NCBI GenBank assembly: GCA_012728835.1
Contig: JAAYEJ010000059.1
Coordinates: 1-64,000, forward strand
DNA length: 64,000 nt
Direction: 5' to 3'
Source: Candidatus Brocadiaceae bacterium
GTDB taxonomy: Bacteria > Planctomycetota > Brocadiia > SM23-32
The notes beneath the pieces are model-generated. The model was not told the origin of the DNA and ran no database searches. It saw nothing but the letters and a program-made list of their open reading frames with translations. Of this stretch, positions 53,049 through 61,285 are shown in pieces (within the stretch, counting starts at the first letter, position 1; the number at the start of each line of letters is the position of its first letter). The position numbers and the translations under genes are program-made.

Positions 53049-53731
53049 CAGGGCCCTCCAAGGAGCGTCCGGAGCGCCCCCAGCCACTCGTCGACGTCGA
53101 AGATCAGCTCCAGCTCGCCCCGTTCGGCGGGCCAGCCGTACCGGTGCACGGCGCGGTCGGTGCGGATCATCAGGCACGGGACGTCCCACCACTCCCCGCG
53201 GTAGCACTCCCGCACCTCCGAGAGCGGTATGAAGGTCGTCTCGCCCCGCTCCGCCCCCTGGTCGCCCATGATGAGCCATTCGGGCTCGTAGAGCGCGTGC
53301 CGGTCGGTCAGGGTCAGCAGGCCGGTGCTGATGGAGAACCACTCGCATTCCGGATAGGGGAAGCAGCGCACGCGGCTGCGCAGGACCTCGCGCTCGAAGT
53401 GCGGTGCGGTCAGGGCCTCGGGGACGACTTCGACCGCGAACTCCGCCGGGTCGACCTCGATCTCCTCCTCGGCCGCCGGCGCGCGGTCGAGGCCCAGGAG
53501 TTCGCGTGCCTCCTCGATCAACTGCTCCGGCGCCTCGCCTTCGGCCCGCAGGACGACGTCCCGGCCGCCGGCGGAGACGCGGATCGCCTGCCCCAGACCC
53601 GGCCGTCGATGGAGGAGGAAGCGCCGCACGGCCGTCGCCGCCTGGTCGACCCCGACACGAAGCGGATCGGCCTGCAGGACGCGGTAGTTCAACTCCTCCG
53701 GTCGTACGTGCCACTCGGCGATCGAGGCCAT
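53048..53731 (-). CDS. Uncharacterised protein with PH-like C-terminus
   Basis: A 227-residue cytoplasmic protein I do not recognise. The N-terminal half mixes strands and helices with an acidic linker (AAEEEIEVDPAEF). The C-terminal 100 residues (STGLLTLTDRHALYEPEW, FIPLSEVRECYRGEWW, LMIRTDRAVHRYGWP, then a final helix) look like a bacterial PH/GRAM-like barrel. It overlaps apbE and rnpA by one base at each end, so it is translated in strict series with them. That arrangement suggests a link to RNA processing or membrane insertion, but the role is unknown. Confidence 0.75.
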   Translation of the reverse strand: MASIAEWHVRPEELNYRVLQADPLRVGVDQAATAVRRFLLHRRPGLGQAIRVSAGGRDVVLRAEGEAPEQLIEEARELLGLDRAPAAEEEIEVDPAEFAVEVVPEALTAPHFEREVLRSRVRCFPYPECEWFSISTGLLTLTDRHALYEPEWLIMGDQGAERGETTFIPLSEVRECYRGEWWDVPCLMIRTDRAVHRYGWPAERGELELIFDVDEWLGALRTLLGGP

Positions 53732-54822
53732 CACGAGCCCTCCAGCAGCAGGGCGAAGCCGGTCGACATGTGCACCTCCACGCCGCCGTCCGGCCGACGT
53801 TCCAGTATCATACACTCCGCCCCGGGCAGCGCGTCAACCAGGCGCACGCCCTCCGCAGGCCCCAGCACGCTGATGGCCGTGGCCAGGCCGTCGGCCAGGG
53901 TCGCGTCCGGCGCCACGACCGTGGCGCTCGGCACGTTGCCCACCGGGCGGCCGTTGCGGGGATCGATGATGTGCGAGTAGTGCCGGTCGCCGACGCGGAA
54001 CCAGCGTGCGTAGTCGCCGCTGGTCGTCACGGCGCAGGCGCCCACCCTCAGCACCCATTCCTCGGCGACGTCCGGCGCGCGCCGCACCCGGATGGCCCAG
54101 TGTCCCGACGCGGGTGGGGTGCCGAACGTGCGCAGGTCGCCGCCGATGTCCACCAGGCCGCTTGCCGCGCCGGCCGCCTGGAGCGCCTCCACCGCCCGGT
54201 CGATGGCGTATCCCTTGGCGATGCCGCCCAGGTCGATCTCCATGCCCGGCACCGCGAACCGTGCGCCGCCCGGCTCGACGCGGAGCTTCTCCCAGCCGAC
54301 GAGAGCACGCACCCGCTCGATCTGGTCGGGTGTGGGCGGCACGCCGCGGGCCGCCGCCGTGCGCCAGAGGGTGCGCAAGGGCGCGTAGGTCACGTCGAAG
54401 GCGCCGCCGGCCCTGCGGGACACGTCCGCGGCCCGGAGCAGCACCGCCTCGGTCTCCTCAGAGACGGGCACCGGGCCGGGGTGGCCGTGGCGGTTCAGGC
54501 GGCTCACCTCGCTGTCGGGGCGGTAGGTGCTCATCCGGGCCTCGACCTGCCGCGTGTGCGCCACGGCGGGGGCCAGCAGGCGTTCGGCGGCCCGGGCGTC
54601 CGGGGCCGCGACCTCGAAGCGCGCGTCGGTGCCCATGACCTGGAACGACGTCTCGAACCGCCCCGGGCGGCCGGCACGCGTGCGCACGTGCATTCGCTCG
54701 TTCGAGCCGGCGGCCGGCCTCGGGCCGGTCCATCCGGCTGCGAGCGCAAGGATGCCGGCCAGGGCCGCAACGCCGGCCAGGGCTGCCAGGACCACCGCCC
54801 GCCTGTGACCCGCTTTCTCCAT
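53731..54822 (-). CDS. apbE: FAD:protein FMN transferase ApbE
   Basis: A 363-residue exported or membrane-anchored flavin transferase that attaches FMN to Thr of Rnf/Nqr-type subunits outside the membrane. An N-terminal helix (about 8-32) is followed by FQVMGTDARFEV, AGGAFDVTYAPL, DLGGIAKGYAIDRAVEAL, LVDIGGDLRTFG and YSHIIDPRNGRPVG, including the Mg-binding late LADGLATAISVLG. The stop overlaps the next start by one base. It lies 45 bases after hflX. No rnf/nqr genes appear in the window. Confidence 0.93.
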   Translation of the reverse strand: MEKAGHRRAVVLAALAGVAALAGILALAAGWTGPRPAAGSNERMHVRTRAGRPGRFETSFQVMGTDARFEVAAPDARAAERLLAPAVAHTRQVEARMSTYRPDSEVSRLNRHGHPGPVPVSEETEAVLLRAADVSRRAGGAFDVTYAPLRTLWRTAAARGVPPTPDQIERVRALVGWEKLRVEPGGARFAVPGMEIDLGGIAKGYAIDRAVEALQAAGAASGLVDIGGDLRTFGTPPASGHWAIRVRRAPDVAEEWVLRVGACAVTTSGDYARWFRVGDRHYSHIIDPRNGRPVGNVPSATVVAPDATLADGLATAISVLGPAEGVRLVDALPGAECMILERRPDGGVEVHMSTGFALLLEGS

Positions 54823-54867
54823 CTCCGAGGTGTCCCGCTGCCGTGCCCGCCGTGCCCGAGGTGACGG

Positions 54868-56202
54868 CTACTCCGCGTGCTCCACCGCCGGCTCCCCGGC
54901 GAGCACGCCGCCCAGCCGCCGAATCGCGTCCACGTGCCGGGGGTGTATCCGGACGGTCAGCCGCAGGCGGTCACCGTCGGAACGTTGCTCCAGCACCTGG
55001 CCCTTCTCGTGCAGGAACGCGAACAGCCGGCCGTTGCCGGCCGCGGCGTCCACCTGCAGCACGGTCTCGGCGGTGCCGACGTGCCCGTCCACCCGGAGGG
55101 CCAGCTCGTCGAGCCCCTCGCCGGTCTGCGCGCTCGTGGCGACGACCGCGCCGACCTGCCTCCTCAGCAAAGCCACCACGGAGGGATCGCGTACGGCGTC
55201 CATCTTGTTCAGGACGCAGATGGTCGGCCTGTCCAGGCTCCCGAGCTGTGCCAGCACCTTGTTGACGGCGTCCATCTCCCGCTCGCAGTCGGGCTCCGAC
55301 GCATCGACGACGTGCAGCAGCAGGTCGGCTTCCCGGGTCTCCTCGAGCGTGGCGTGGAAGGACTCGGCAAGGTGGTGAGGGAACTTCCGGATGAACCCGA
55401 CGGTGTCGCTCAGAAGGACCTCCCGGCCCTGCGGCAGCCGCCAGAGGCGCGTGCGGGTGTCCAGGGTCTCGAAGAGGCGGTCGCGCACGCGCACGCCGGC
55501 GCCGGTCAGGGCGTTCATCAGGCTGGACTTGCCCGCGTTGGTGTAGCCGACCAGGGCGACCGAGGGGAAGCGTTCGTTCCGGGCCTGCGCCTCCACGTGA
55601 TGGCGCCGGCGCACGCCCTCCAGCTCCTGCCGCAGGTCGTGGATGCGCTGCTGGACCATGCGGCGGTCGACTTCGAGCTGCTTCTCGCCCGGTCCGCGCA
55701 CGCCGATGCCGCCTCCGGCCGGGCCGCCCAGGGTGCCGCCGGCCGTGCGGTCCAGGTGCGTCCACATGCGCTTGAGGCGCGGGAACTCGTATTCCAATTG
55801 CGCCAGCTCCACCTGGAGCTGCGCCTGTTTCGTGCGCGCGTGCGCCGCGAATATGTCCAGGATCACCTCGCTGCGGTCCACCACCTTGACGGCCAGAGTC
55901 TCCTCCAGGGTTCGGACCTGCGACGGCGAGAGATCGTCGTCGCAGACGACCACCTCGGCCTCGGCGTCTCGGCAGAGCTCCTGGAGCTGCTCGAGCTTGC
56001 CCCTGCCGACGTAGTAGCGGCGGTCGGGCAGGTTCCGGAACTGCCGGACACGGCCGACGACGGTTGCCCCGGCCGTCTGCGTCAGGTTCTCCAGTTCGGC
56101 GAACGTCACGTCGGCCTCCGACCTGTTGCGCGAATCGGCCACCTGCACGAGTACGGCACGCTCGGCGCGCAGCTCCAGGTCCGTCCTTCTCGGCTCGCCC
56201 AT
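54868..56202 (-). CDS. hflX: Ribosome-associated GTPase HflX
   Basis: A 444-residue GTPase that splits stalled ribosomes, especially under heat stress. The HflX N-domain (NLPDRRYYVGRGKLEQL, GGGIGVRGPGEKQLEVDRR) is followed by a GTPase domain with GYTNAGKSSLMNAL (G1), DTVGFIRKFPHHL (G3), NKMD (G4) and TSAQTGEGLDEL (G5). A C-terminal domain completes it. The start at 56202 lies behind GGGGGAAC with a TATAAT promoter 55 bases upstream. It heads the hflX-apbE-rnpA-yidD cluster. Confidence 0.95.
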   Translation of the reverse strand: MGEPRRTDLELRAERAVLVQVADSRNRSEADVTFAELENLTQTAGATVVGRVRQFRNLPDRRYYVGRGKLEQLQELCRDAEAEVVVCDDDLSPSQVRTLEETLAVKVVDRSEVILDIFAAHARTKQAQLQVELAQLEYEFPRLKRMWTHLDRTAGGTLGGPAGGGIGVRGPGEKQLEVDRRMVQQRIHDLRQELEGVRRRHHVEAQARNERFPSVALVGYTNAGKSSLMNALTGAGVRVRDRLFETLDTRTRLWRLPQGREVLLSDTVGFIRKFPHHLAESFHATLEETREADLLLHVVDASEPDCEREMDAVNKVLAQLGSLDRPTICVLNKMDAVRDPSVVALLRRQVGAVVATSAQTGEGLDELALRVDGHVGTAETVLQVDAAAGNGRLFAFLHEKGQVLEQRSDGDRLRLTVRIHPRHVDAIRRLGGVLAGEPAVEHAE

Positions 56203-56256
56203 GTGTTCCCCCGCCTGTGGCTGGGACGGCGTTCGCGCCGTCCGACCTCGTAGACT

Positions 56257-56285
56257 ATTATAGGACGACACAACGACGCGGTCAC
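56257..56285 (-). promoter_or_regulatory. Promoter of the hflX cluster
   Basis: On the minus strand GTGACC, 17 bases, consensus TATAAT (56257-56262), about 50 bases upstream of hflX. Confidence 0.55.
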
Positions 56286-56366
56286 CTGACGGCTCCGGAG
56301 GCTTTGGTCGGAGGCGTTGAGGCCGAACATCTATACAGAAGGAGAGTCATCGGCGCCCTGCGGCCC

Positions 56367-56395
56367 TTGACAGGGCAGGGCGGTTGTGAAACAAT
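56367..56395 (+). promoter_or_regulatory. Promoter of the por operon
   Basis: TTGACA (56367-56372), 17 bases, AACAAT (56390-56395), about 70 bases before the gamma subunit. Confidence 0.55.
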
Positions 56396-56471
56396 GCAGT
56401 GCTCCCCGTTTGTGCCCGCCGAAAGGCCGGGAGCAGGCAGGCTGTTCCATAGCCCTTGCGAGGATGTGTCC

Positions 56472-57053
56472 ATGAGCGACAAGCTCCTTGAAATTCGTTG
56501 GCACGGCCGGGGCGGCCAGGGTGCCAAGACGGCGGCCGCCATGGTGGCGGAAGTGGCCGTCGAGGCCGGCAAGTACGCCCAGGCTGCGCCCGAGTATGGT
56601 GCGGAGCGCGAAGGCGCCCCGATCAAGGCGTACACGCGGATCGACGACGTTGTCATCCGCATGCACGACGCGATCTACTACCCGGACATCGTGGTGGTCC
56701 TGGACGACACGCTGCTGGAAACGCAGGGCGTCTCCGAGGGGCTCAGCGAGGACGGCGTTCTGCTGGTCAACACCCGCAAGTCGCCCGAGCAGGTCCGCAG
56801 CCTGCTGAAGCTTGAAGGCGGCAAGGTCTTCACGATCGATGCGACGACCATCGCCATCGAGGAGATCAAGCGGCCGATTCCGAACACGGTGATGATCGGG
56901 GCCCTCGTGGCCGTCACGGGCGTGACGGACGTCGCGCACATCGAGAAGGACATCCGCAAGAAGCTCGGCGGCAAGCTGAGCGAGGGGATGCTCGAGGGCA
57001 ACTTCCGCGCCGTACGGCGCGCCGCCGAGGAGGTGAGAGGCGAGAATGGCTAG
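56472..57053 (+). CDS. porC: 2-oxoacid:ferredoxin oxidoreductase gamma subunit
   Basis: A 193-residue subunit of the four-subunit complex that oxidises pyruvate (or a similar 2-oxoacid) to acyl-CoA with reduction of ferredoxin. EIRWHGRGGQGAKTAA and AAPEYGAEREGAPIKAYTRI are the gamma-domain hallmarks involved in CoA binding. It overlaps the delta subunit by eight bases and opens the operon gamma-delta-alpha-beta. Substrate class is inferred from the alpha subunit. Cytoplasmic and oxygen-sensitive as a family. Confidence 0.92.
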   Translation: MSDKLLEIRWHGRGGQGAKTAAAMVAEVAVEAGKYAQAAPEYGAEREGAPIKAYTRIDDVVIRMHDAIYYPDIVVVLDDTLLETQGVSEGLSEDGVLLVNTRKSPEQVRSLLKLEGGKVFTIDATTIAIEEIKRPIPNTVMIGALVAVTGVTDVAHIEKDIRKKLGGKLSEGMLEGNFRAVRRAAEEVRGENG

Positions 57054-57351
57054 ACTCATGAACAAGGGCGAGATGAAGCCCGGCGCCATCGCCCCCGCCG
57101 GCAGCATGCACGACCTCTTCACGGGTTCCTGGCGCACCTATGTGCCCGTGACGGACCTGGACAAGTGCACCCATTGCATGATGTGCTGGGTCATGTGCCC
57201 TGACAGCTCCATCCTGGTGGAGGACAGCCGGAAGGTGGGCACCGATCTGGACCACTGCAAGGGCTGCGGCATCTGCGCCGCCGTCTGTCCCGTGAAAGCG
57301 ATCGAGATGAAGCTCGAAAGCGACATGTCCCCGGACGAGAGGAAAGGATGA
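57046..57351 (+). CDS. porD: 2-oxoacid:ferredoxin oxidoreductase delta (ferredoxin) subunit
   Basis: A 101-residue 2[4Fe-4S] ferredoxin subunit. Two cluster motifs, CTHCMMCWVMCP and CKGCGICAAVCP, hold eight cysteines, framed by the usual N-terminal segment that docks on the gamma/alpha subunits. It passes electrons from the TPP site to external ferredoxin. Only six bases separate it from the alpha gene. Confidence 0.94.
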   Translation: MARLMNKGEMKPGAIAPAGSMHDLFTGSWRTYVPVTDLDKCTHCMMCWVMCPDSSILVEDSRKVGTDLDHCKGCGICAAVCPVKAIEMKLESDMSPDERKG

Positions 57352-57357
57352 GCCACC

Positions 57358-58530
57358 ATGGCTGAACGAGTGGCACTGACGGGGAATGATTCGGCGGCCT
57401 ACGCCCTCAAGCAGATCAACCCGGACGTCGTGGCGGCCTACCCGATCACTCCCCAGACAGAGATGATGCACAAATTCGCCGCCTACGTCGCCGACGGCGA
57501 AGTCGTCACCGAATTCGTGCCCGTCGAGAGCGAGCACAGCGCCATGAGCGCGGCGGTCGGCGCCTCGCTCGCCGGCGCCCGCGCGTGCACGGCGACCAGC
57601 GCCAACGGCCTGGCCCTGATGTGGGAGATCCTCTACATCGCCGCCAGTTGCCGCTGCCCGATCGCCATGCCCGTCGTCAACCGCGCCCTCAGCGGCCCCA
57701 TCAACATCCACTGCGACCACAGCGACACGATGGGCGCCCGCGACAGCGGGTGGATTCAGATCTACAGCGAAAACTGCCAGGAAGCCTACGACAACACCAT
57801 CCAGGCCGTCCGCATCGCCGAGCACCCCGACGTGCGCCTGCCCGTGATGTCCTGTCTGGACGGCTTCATCCTGAGCCACACGCTGGAGTCCCTGGAGGTC
57901 TCCAACGACGAGACCGTGCGGGGCTTCCTGGGCACCTACCGGCCCGCCGACGCCCTGCTGAACGTGGACAATCCGCAGACGTTCGGCGCCTTCGCGCTCC
58001 AGAACTACTACTTCGAGTTCAAGAAGCAGCAGATCGACGCCATGGCCAACGCCCTGACCGTCATCGAGGAGGTCGGGCGCGAATACGGCAAGCTGACCGG
58101 CCGTTCCTACGGGCTGCTGGACGCCTATCGCTGCGACGACGCCGAGGTGGTCCTGGTCGGGCTCGGTTCCACGATGGGCACGGCCAAGCAGGCGGTCGAC
58201 GACCTGCGGGCCGAGGGCATCCGCTGCGGCGTTCTGAAGGTCCGCAGCTTCCGGCCGTTCCCGTTCGCGAAGGTCCGCGAGGCGCTGGCCGGCGCCGCCG
58301 TCGTCGGCGTGGTCGACCGGGCCGTCTCGTTCGGTCTCGGCGGGCCGCTCTATCACGAGGTGCGCTCGGCCCTCTACGGCGGCCGGACGCCGACCATGAA
58401 CTTCATCTACGGCCTCGGCGGACGCGACCTGAGCCTGGACGACGCCCGGGGCGTGCTGCGCTCCCTGACCGAGGCGGGCGATCTGGCGCCGGCCGAGCCG
58501 GTCGTCCGTTACATCGGGCTGCGCGATTAG
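57358..58530 (+). CDS. porA: 2-oxoacid:ferredoxin oxidoreductase alpha subunit
   Basis: A 390-residue pyrimidine-domain subunit. AAYPITPQTEMMHKFA near the N-terminus, EFVPVESEHSAMSAAVGASL and NRALSGPINIHCDHSD, followed by GARDSGWIQIYSENCQEAYD, agree best with pyruvate synthase-type enzymes, though other 2-oxoacid forms are related. The beta gene lies 39 bases further. The operon implies ferredoxin-dependent, hence anaerobic or microaerobic, central metabolism. Confidence 0.92.
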   Translation: MAERVALTGNDSAAYALKQINPDVVAAYPITPQTEMMHKFAAYVADGEVVTEFVPVESEHSAMSAAVGASLAGARACTATSANGLALMWEILYIAASCRCPIAMPVVNRALSGPINIHCDHSDTMGARDSGWIQIYSENCQEAYDNTIQAVRIAEHPDVRLPVMSCLDGFILSHTLESLEVSNDETVRGFLGTYRPADALLNVDNPQTFGAFALQNYYFEFKKQQIDAMANALTVIEEVGREYGKLTGRSYGLLDAYRCDDAEVVLVGLGSTMGTAKQAVDDLRAEGIRCGVLKVRSFRPFPFAKVREALAGAAVVGVVDRAVSFGLGGPLYHEVRSALYGGRTPTMNFIYGLGGRDLSLDDARGVLRSLTEAGDLAPAEPVVRYIGLRD

Positions 58531-58569
58531 GTCCGCAACTCGCGGCATACAGAAGAAGCGAGGCGATAA

Positions 58570-59523
58570 ATGCCCACGACGAACCTGAAAGAACTCTGCA
58601 ACATGCCCGACCTCCTGAGCGGCGGCCATGCCGCCTGCCCCGGATGTGCCGGCCCGGTTGCCCTGCGGCAGGTGCTGCTCGCCGCCCAGCAGGACGGCGC
58701 CCGCGTGGCCGTCGGCATCGCGACCGGCTGCATGGAGGTCAGCACGACCGTCTATCCGAACTCCGCCTGGCGTGTGCCCCTCATCCACAACGCCTTCGAG
58801 AACGCCGCCGCCACCGTCAGTGGCGCCGAGGCCGCCTACCGGTCTCTGAAGCGGCAGGGCAAGCTGGACAAGGAGATCGTCTTCCTGGCCTTCGGCGGCG
58901 ACGGCGGCACCTACGACATCGGCCTGCAGTCGCTCTCCGGCGCCCTGGAACGGGGCCACGATTTCACCTACATCTGCTACGACAACGAAGCGTACATGAA
59001 CACGGGCATCCAGCGCTCCGGCGCGACGCCCAAGGGCGCCTTCACCACCACCGTGCCGGCCGGCAAGCAGTCGCCCGGCAAGGGGCAGCAGAAGAAGGAC
59101 CTGACCGCCATCGTGGCCGCCCACGGCGTGCCCTACGTGGCGCAGGCCTCGCCGCATCGCTGGCGCGACCTGATGCAGAAGGTGCAGAAGGCCGTCGCCG
59201 TCGAGGGCCCGACGTTCATCAACGTGCTGAGCCCCTGCCCGCGCGGCTGGCGCTACGAGCCGGGGCAGACGATCGAGATCTGCAAGCTGGCCGCCGAGAC
59301 CTGTGTCTGGCCGCTGTTCGAGATCGAAGACGGCCGCACGAAGGTCAGCTACAAGCCCCGTGAGAAGAAGCCCGTCACCGACTGGCTCAAGAGCCAGGGC
59401 CGGTTCCGCCACCTGTTCGCGCCGCAGAACGAGCACATGATCGAGGAGATCCAGCAGGACGTGGACCGCAGATGGGAGCGCCTGCTGGCCATGGAGTCGT
59501 TCGATGCGGGAAAGGCGGACTGA
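58570..59523 (+). CDS. porB: 2-oxoacid:ferredoxin oxidoreductase beta subunit
   Basis: A 317-residue TPP-binding subunit. GGHAACPGCAGPVALRQ has two cysteines of the proximal 4Fe-4S cluster; FGGDGGTYDIGLQSL is the Mg-TPP motif; YICYDNEAYMNTGIQRSGAT and INVLSPCPRGWRYEP complete the core. A perfect intrinsic terminator follows at 59549-59585, closing the operon. Confidence 0.94.
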   Translation: MPTTNLKELCNMPDLLSGGHAACPGCAGPVALRQVLLAAQQDGARVAVGIATGCMEVSTTVYPNSAWRVPLIHNAFENAAATVSGAEAAYRSLKRQGKLDKEIVFLAFGGDGGTYDIGLQSLSGALERGHDFTYICYDNEAYMNTGIQRSGATPKGAFTTTVPAGKQSPGKGQQKKDLTAIVAAHGVPYVAQASPHRWRDLMQKVQKAVAVEGPTFINVLSPCPRGWRYEPGQTIEICKLAAETCVWPLFEIEDGRTKVSYKPREKKPVTDWLKSQGRFRHLFAPQNEHMIEEIQQDVDRRWERLLAMESFDAGKAD

Positions 59524-59548
59524 GCGCCTCTCGTGTGCTGCATTCCAC

Positions 59549-59585
59549 AGCCCCGGTGGGGAGCACGTGCCTGCCGGGGCTTTTC
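59549..59585 (+). terminator. Intrinsic terminator of the por operon
   Basis: AGCCCCGG pairs with CCGGGGCT around a 17-base loop and is followed by TTTTC. It is 26 bases after the porB stop. Confidence 0.85.
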
Positions 59586-59705
59586 ATTGGAGGAGCATCG
59601 GAAGGTTGCCCCGCCCCCGCCGATGCGCTAACATGCCCGCGCCCCCGCAAGGCGCCGGGGCCCCTTCCATGCCCCGCCGCAGCCATCAAGCAGAAGGAGT
59701 GCCGT

Positions 59706-60935
59706 GTGAGCCTGCACGCGATCGATCCCGACATCGCACGCGCCATCGACGGCGAGATGCAACGCCAGCGTGAGCACCTGACGCTCGTCGCCTCGGAGAA
59801 TCACTGCCCCCCGGCCGTCAGGGAGGCCGTCGGTTCGGTGATGACCGACAAATACGCCGAGGGCTACCCCGGTGCGCGCTACTACGGCGGTTGCGAGCGC
59901 GTGGACGACGCCGAGGGACTGGCCGTCGAGAGGATCACCCATCTGTTCGGCGCGGAACACGGCAACGTGCAGCCCCACTCCGGATCGCAGGCCAACATGG
60001 CCGTCTACATGGCCATGCTCGGCCCCGGCGCGCAGGTGCTGGGCATGTCGCTCGCCCACGGAGGCCACCTCACCCACGGGCATCCCCGCAGCTTCAGCGG
60101 GCAGCTCTACGAGGCCGCCAGCTACGGGGTGGACCGCGAGACCGGCCTCATCGACTACGACCAGGTGCGCCGCCTGGCCCAGCAGCACAACCCCGCCCTG
60201 ATCATCGCCGGGTCCAGCGCATACAGCCGCACCATCGACTTCGGGCAGTTCGGAGCCATTGCCGAGGAGGTCGGCGCCTACCTCCTGGCCGACATCGCGC
60301 ACATCGCCGGCCTGGTCGCCGCCGGACTGCACCCGAGCCCCATCCCGCACGCCGACCTCATCACCGGCACCACCCACAAGACGCTGCGCGGCCCCCGCGG
60401 AGGCTTCATCCTGTCCCGCCAGAAGCACGCGCACAGCATCGACAGCGCCGTCATGCCCGGCATCCAGGGCGGGCCCATGATGCACGTGATCGCCGGCAAG
60501 GCCGTCTGCTTCAAGCTGGCCGCGACGCCGGAGTTCCGCCAATACCAGACGCAGGTCCTGGCCAACGCCCGCGCGATGGCCGACGAACTGGCCGGGGCGG
60601 GGTTCTCCCTCGTCAGCGGCGGCACGGACAACCACATGCTCATGGTGGACTTGACCGAGAACGGCCTGAGCGGAATCGAAGCCCAGAACGTGCTCGCACG
60701 CGCCCACATCACGCTCAACAAGAACGCGATCCCGTACGACCGGCGCAAGCCGTCCGAGGGCAGCGGCATCCGTATCGGCACCCCCGCCGTGACCACCCGG
60801 GGGCTGACCGAACCGGACGTGCGGCAGGTGGCCCGCTGGATCGCCGAGATACTGCTCGCCCCCGACCCCGCGAAGGCGGCCGACGCGCTCAAGCCCCAGG
60901 TGCTGGACCTCTGCGAGCGCTTCCCGATCCCCTGA
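59706..60935 (+). CDS. glyA: Serine hydroxymethyltransferase
   Basis: A 409-residue PLP enzyme that interconverts serine and glycine with tetrahydrofolate, feeding one-carbon units. The core motifs are LTLVASENHCPPAV, YAEGYPGARYYGGCE, NVQPHSGSQANMAVY, LADIAHIAGLVAAG and GTTHKTLRGPRGGF, the last holding the PLP-binding Lys. GTG 59706 lies six bases behind AGGAG and fits the family start. It stands after the por terminator, so it has its own transcript. Confidence 0.96.
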   Translation: MSLHAIDPDIARAIDGEMQRQREHLTLVASENHCPPAVREAVGSVMTDKYAEGYPGARYYGGCERVDDAEGLAVERITHLFGAEHGNVQPHSGSQANMAVYMAMLGPGAQVLGMSLAHGGHLTHGHPRSFSGQLYEAASYGVDRETGLIDYDQVRRLAQQHNPALIIAGSSAYSRTIDFGQFGAIAEEVGAYLLADIAHIAGLVAAGLHPSPIPHADLITGTTHKTLRGPRGGFILSRQKHAHSIDSAVMPGIQGGPMMHVIAGKAVCFKLAATPEFRQYQTQVLANARAMADELAGAGFSLVSGGTDNHMLMVDLTENGLSGIEAQNVLARAHITLNKNAIPYDRRKPSEGSGIRIGTPAVTTRGLTEPDVRQVARWIAEILLAPDPAKAADALKPQVLDLCERFPIP

Positions 60936-60948
60936 GGGCCCGCAGGAG

Positions 60949-60968
60949 GCCCGCCCGCCCCGGCGGGC
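60949..60968 (+). terminator. Hairpin after glyA
   Basis: GCCCGCC and GGCGGGC form a 7-base stem with a 6-base loop 13 bases after the glyA stop. No T run follows. Confidence 0.4.
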
Positions 60969-61126
60969 AGGGCGCCTGTGCCACACAAGAAGACTCCTTC
61001 CACGGGCTGCTGAGGGCCGCCGGGGCGCCGGCTGTCCCTGTGCATGCCCGCAGGAACCCCGCGACCGCCGGATTCGGCACGCACCCCCGTCTGCCCCCCA
61101 TGGCCCCCGGATGCCACATAATTTCC

Positions 61127-61155
61127 TTGCATTGACGCACGGTCTGTGGTACCAT
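61127..61155 (+). promoter_or_regulatory. Promoter of the GGDEF gene
   Basis: TTGCAT (61127-61132), 17 bases, TACCAT (61150-61155), in a locally AT-richer stretch, leaving a leader of about 125 bases. Confidence 0.5.
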
Positions 61156-61285
61156 GCAAATATGGGGGAGAGGTGTACGTGTGGTGCGCCGCCCCGGATG
61201 GGTCCGTTGTTCTTATGCCTGAGGCCGTTGCGCGCGATCCCGGACGGGGCGCGTGCGCCCGGGGGCGGTGGAGGGAGGGCCTACG

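Larger units (their letters stand above)
60936..61285. other. Intergenic region, glyA to GGDEF gene
   Basis: No gene is supported. A hairpin (60949-60968) follows glyA, and a promoter lies at 61127-61155. The intervening sequence is proline/arginine-coding noise in all frames. Confidence 0.5.

Noticed and set aside
53049-53714. Upstream extension of the rnpA frame
   Set aside because: It is a shadow of the PH-like gene. RnpA has its standard length when started at 53048.
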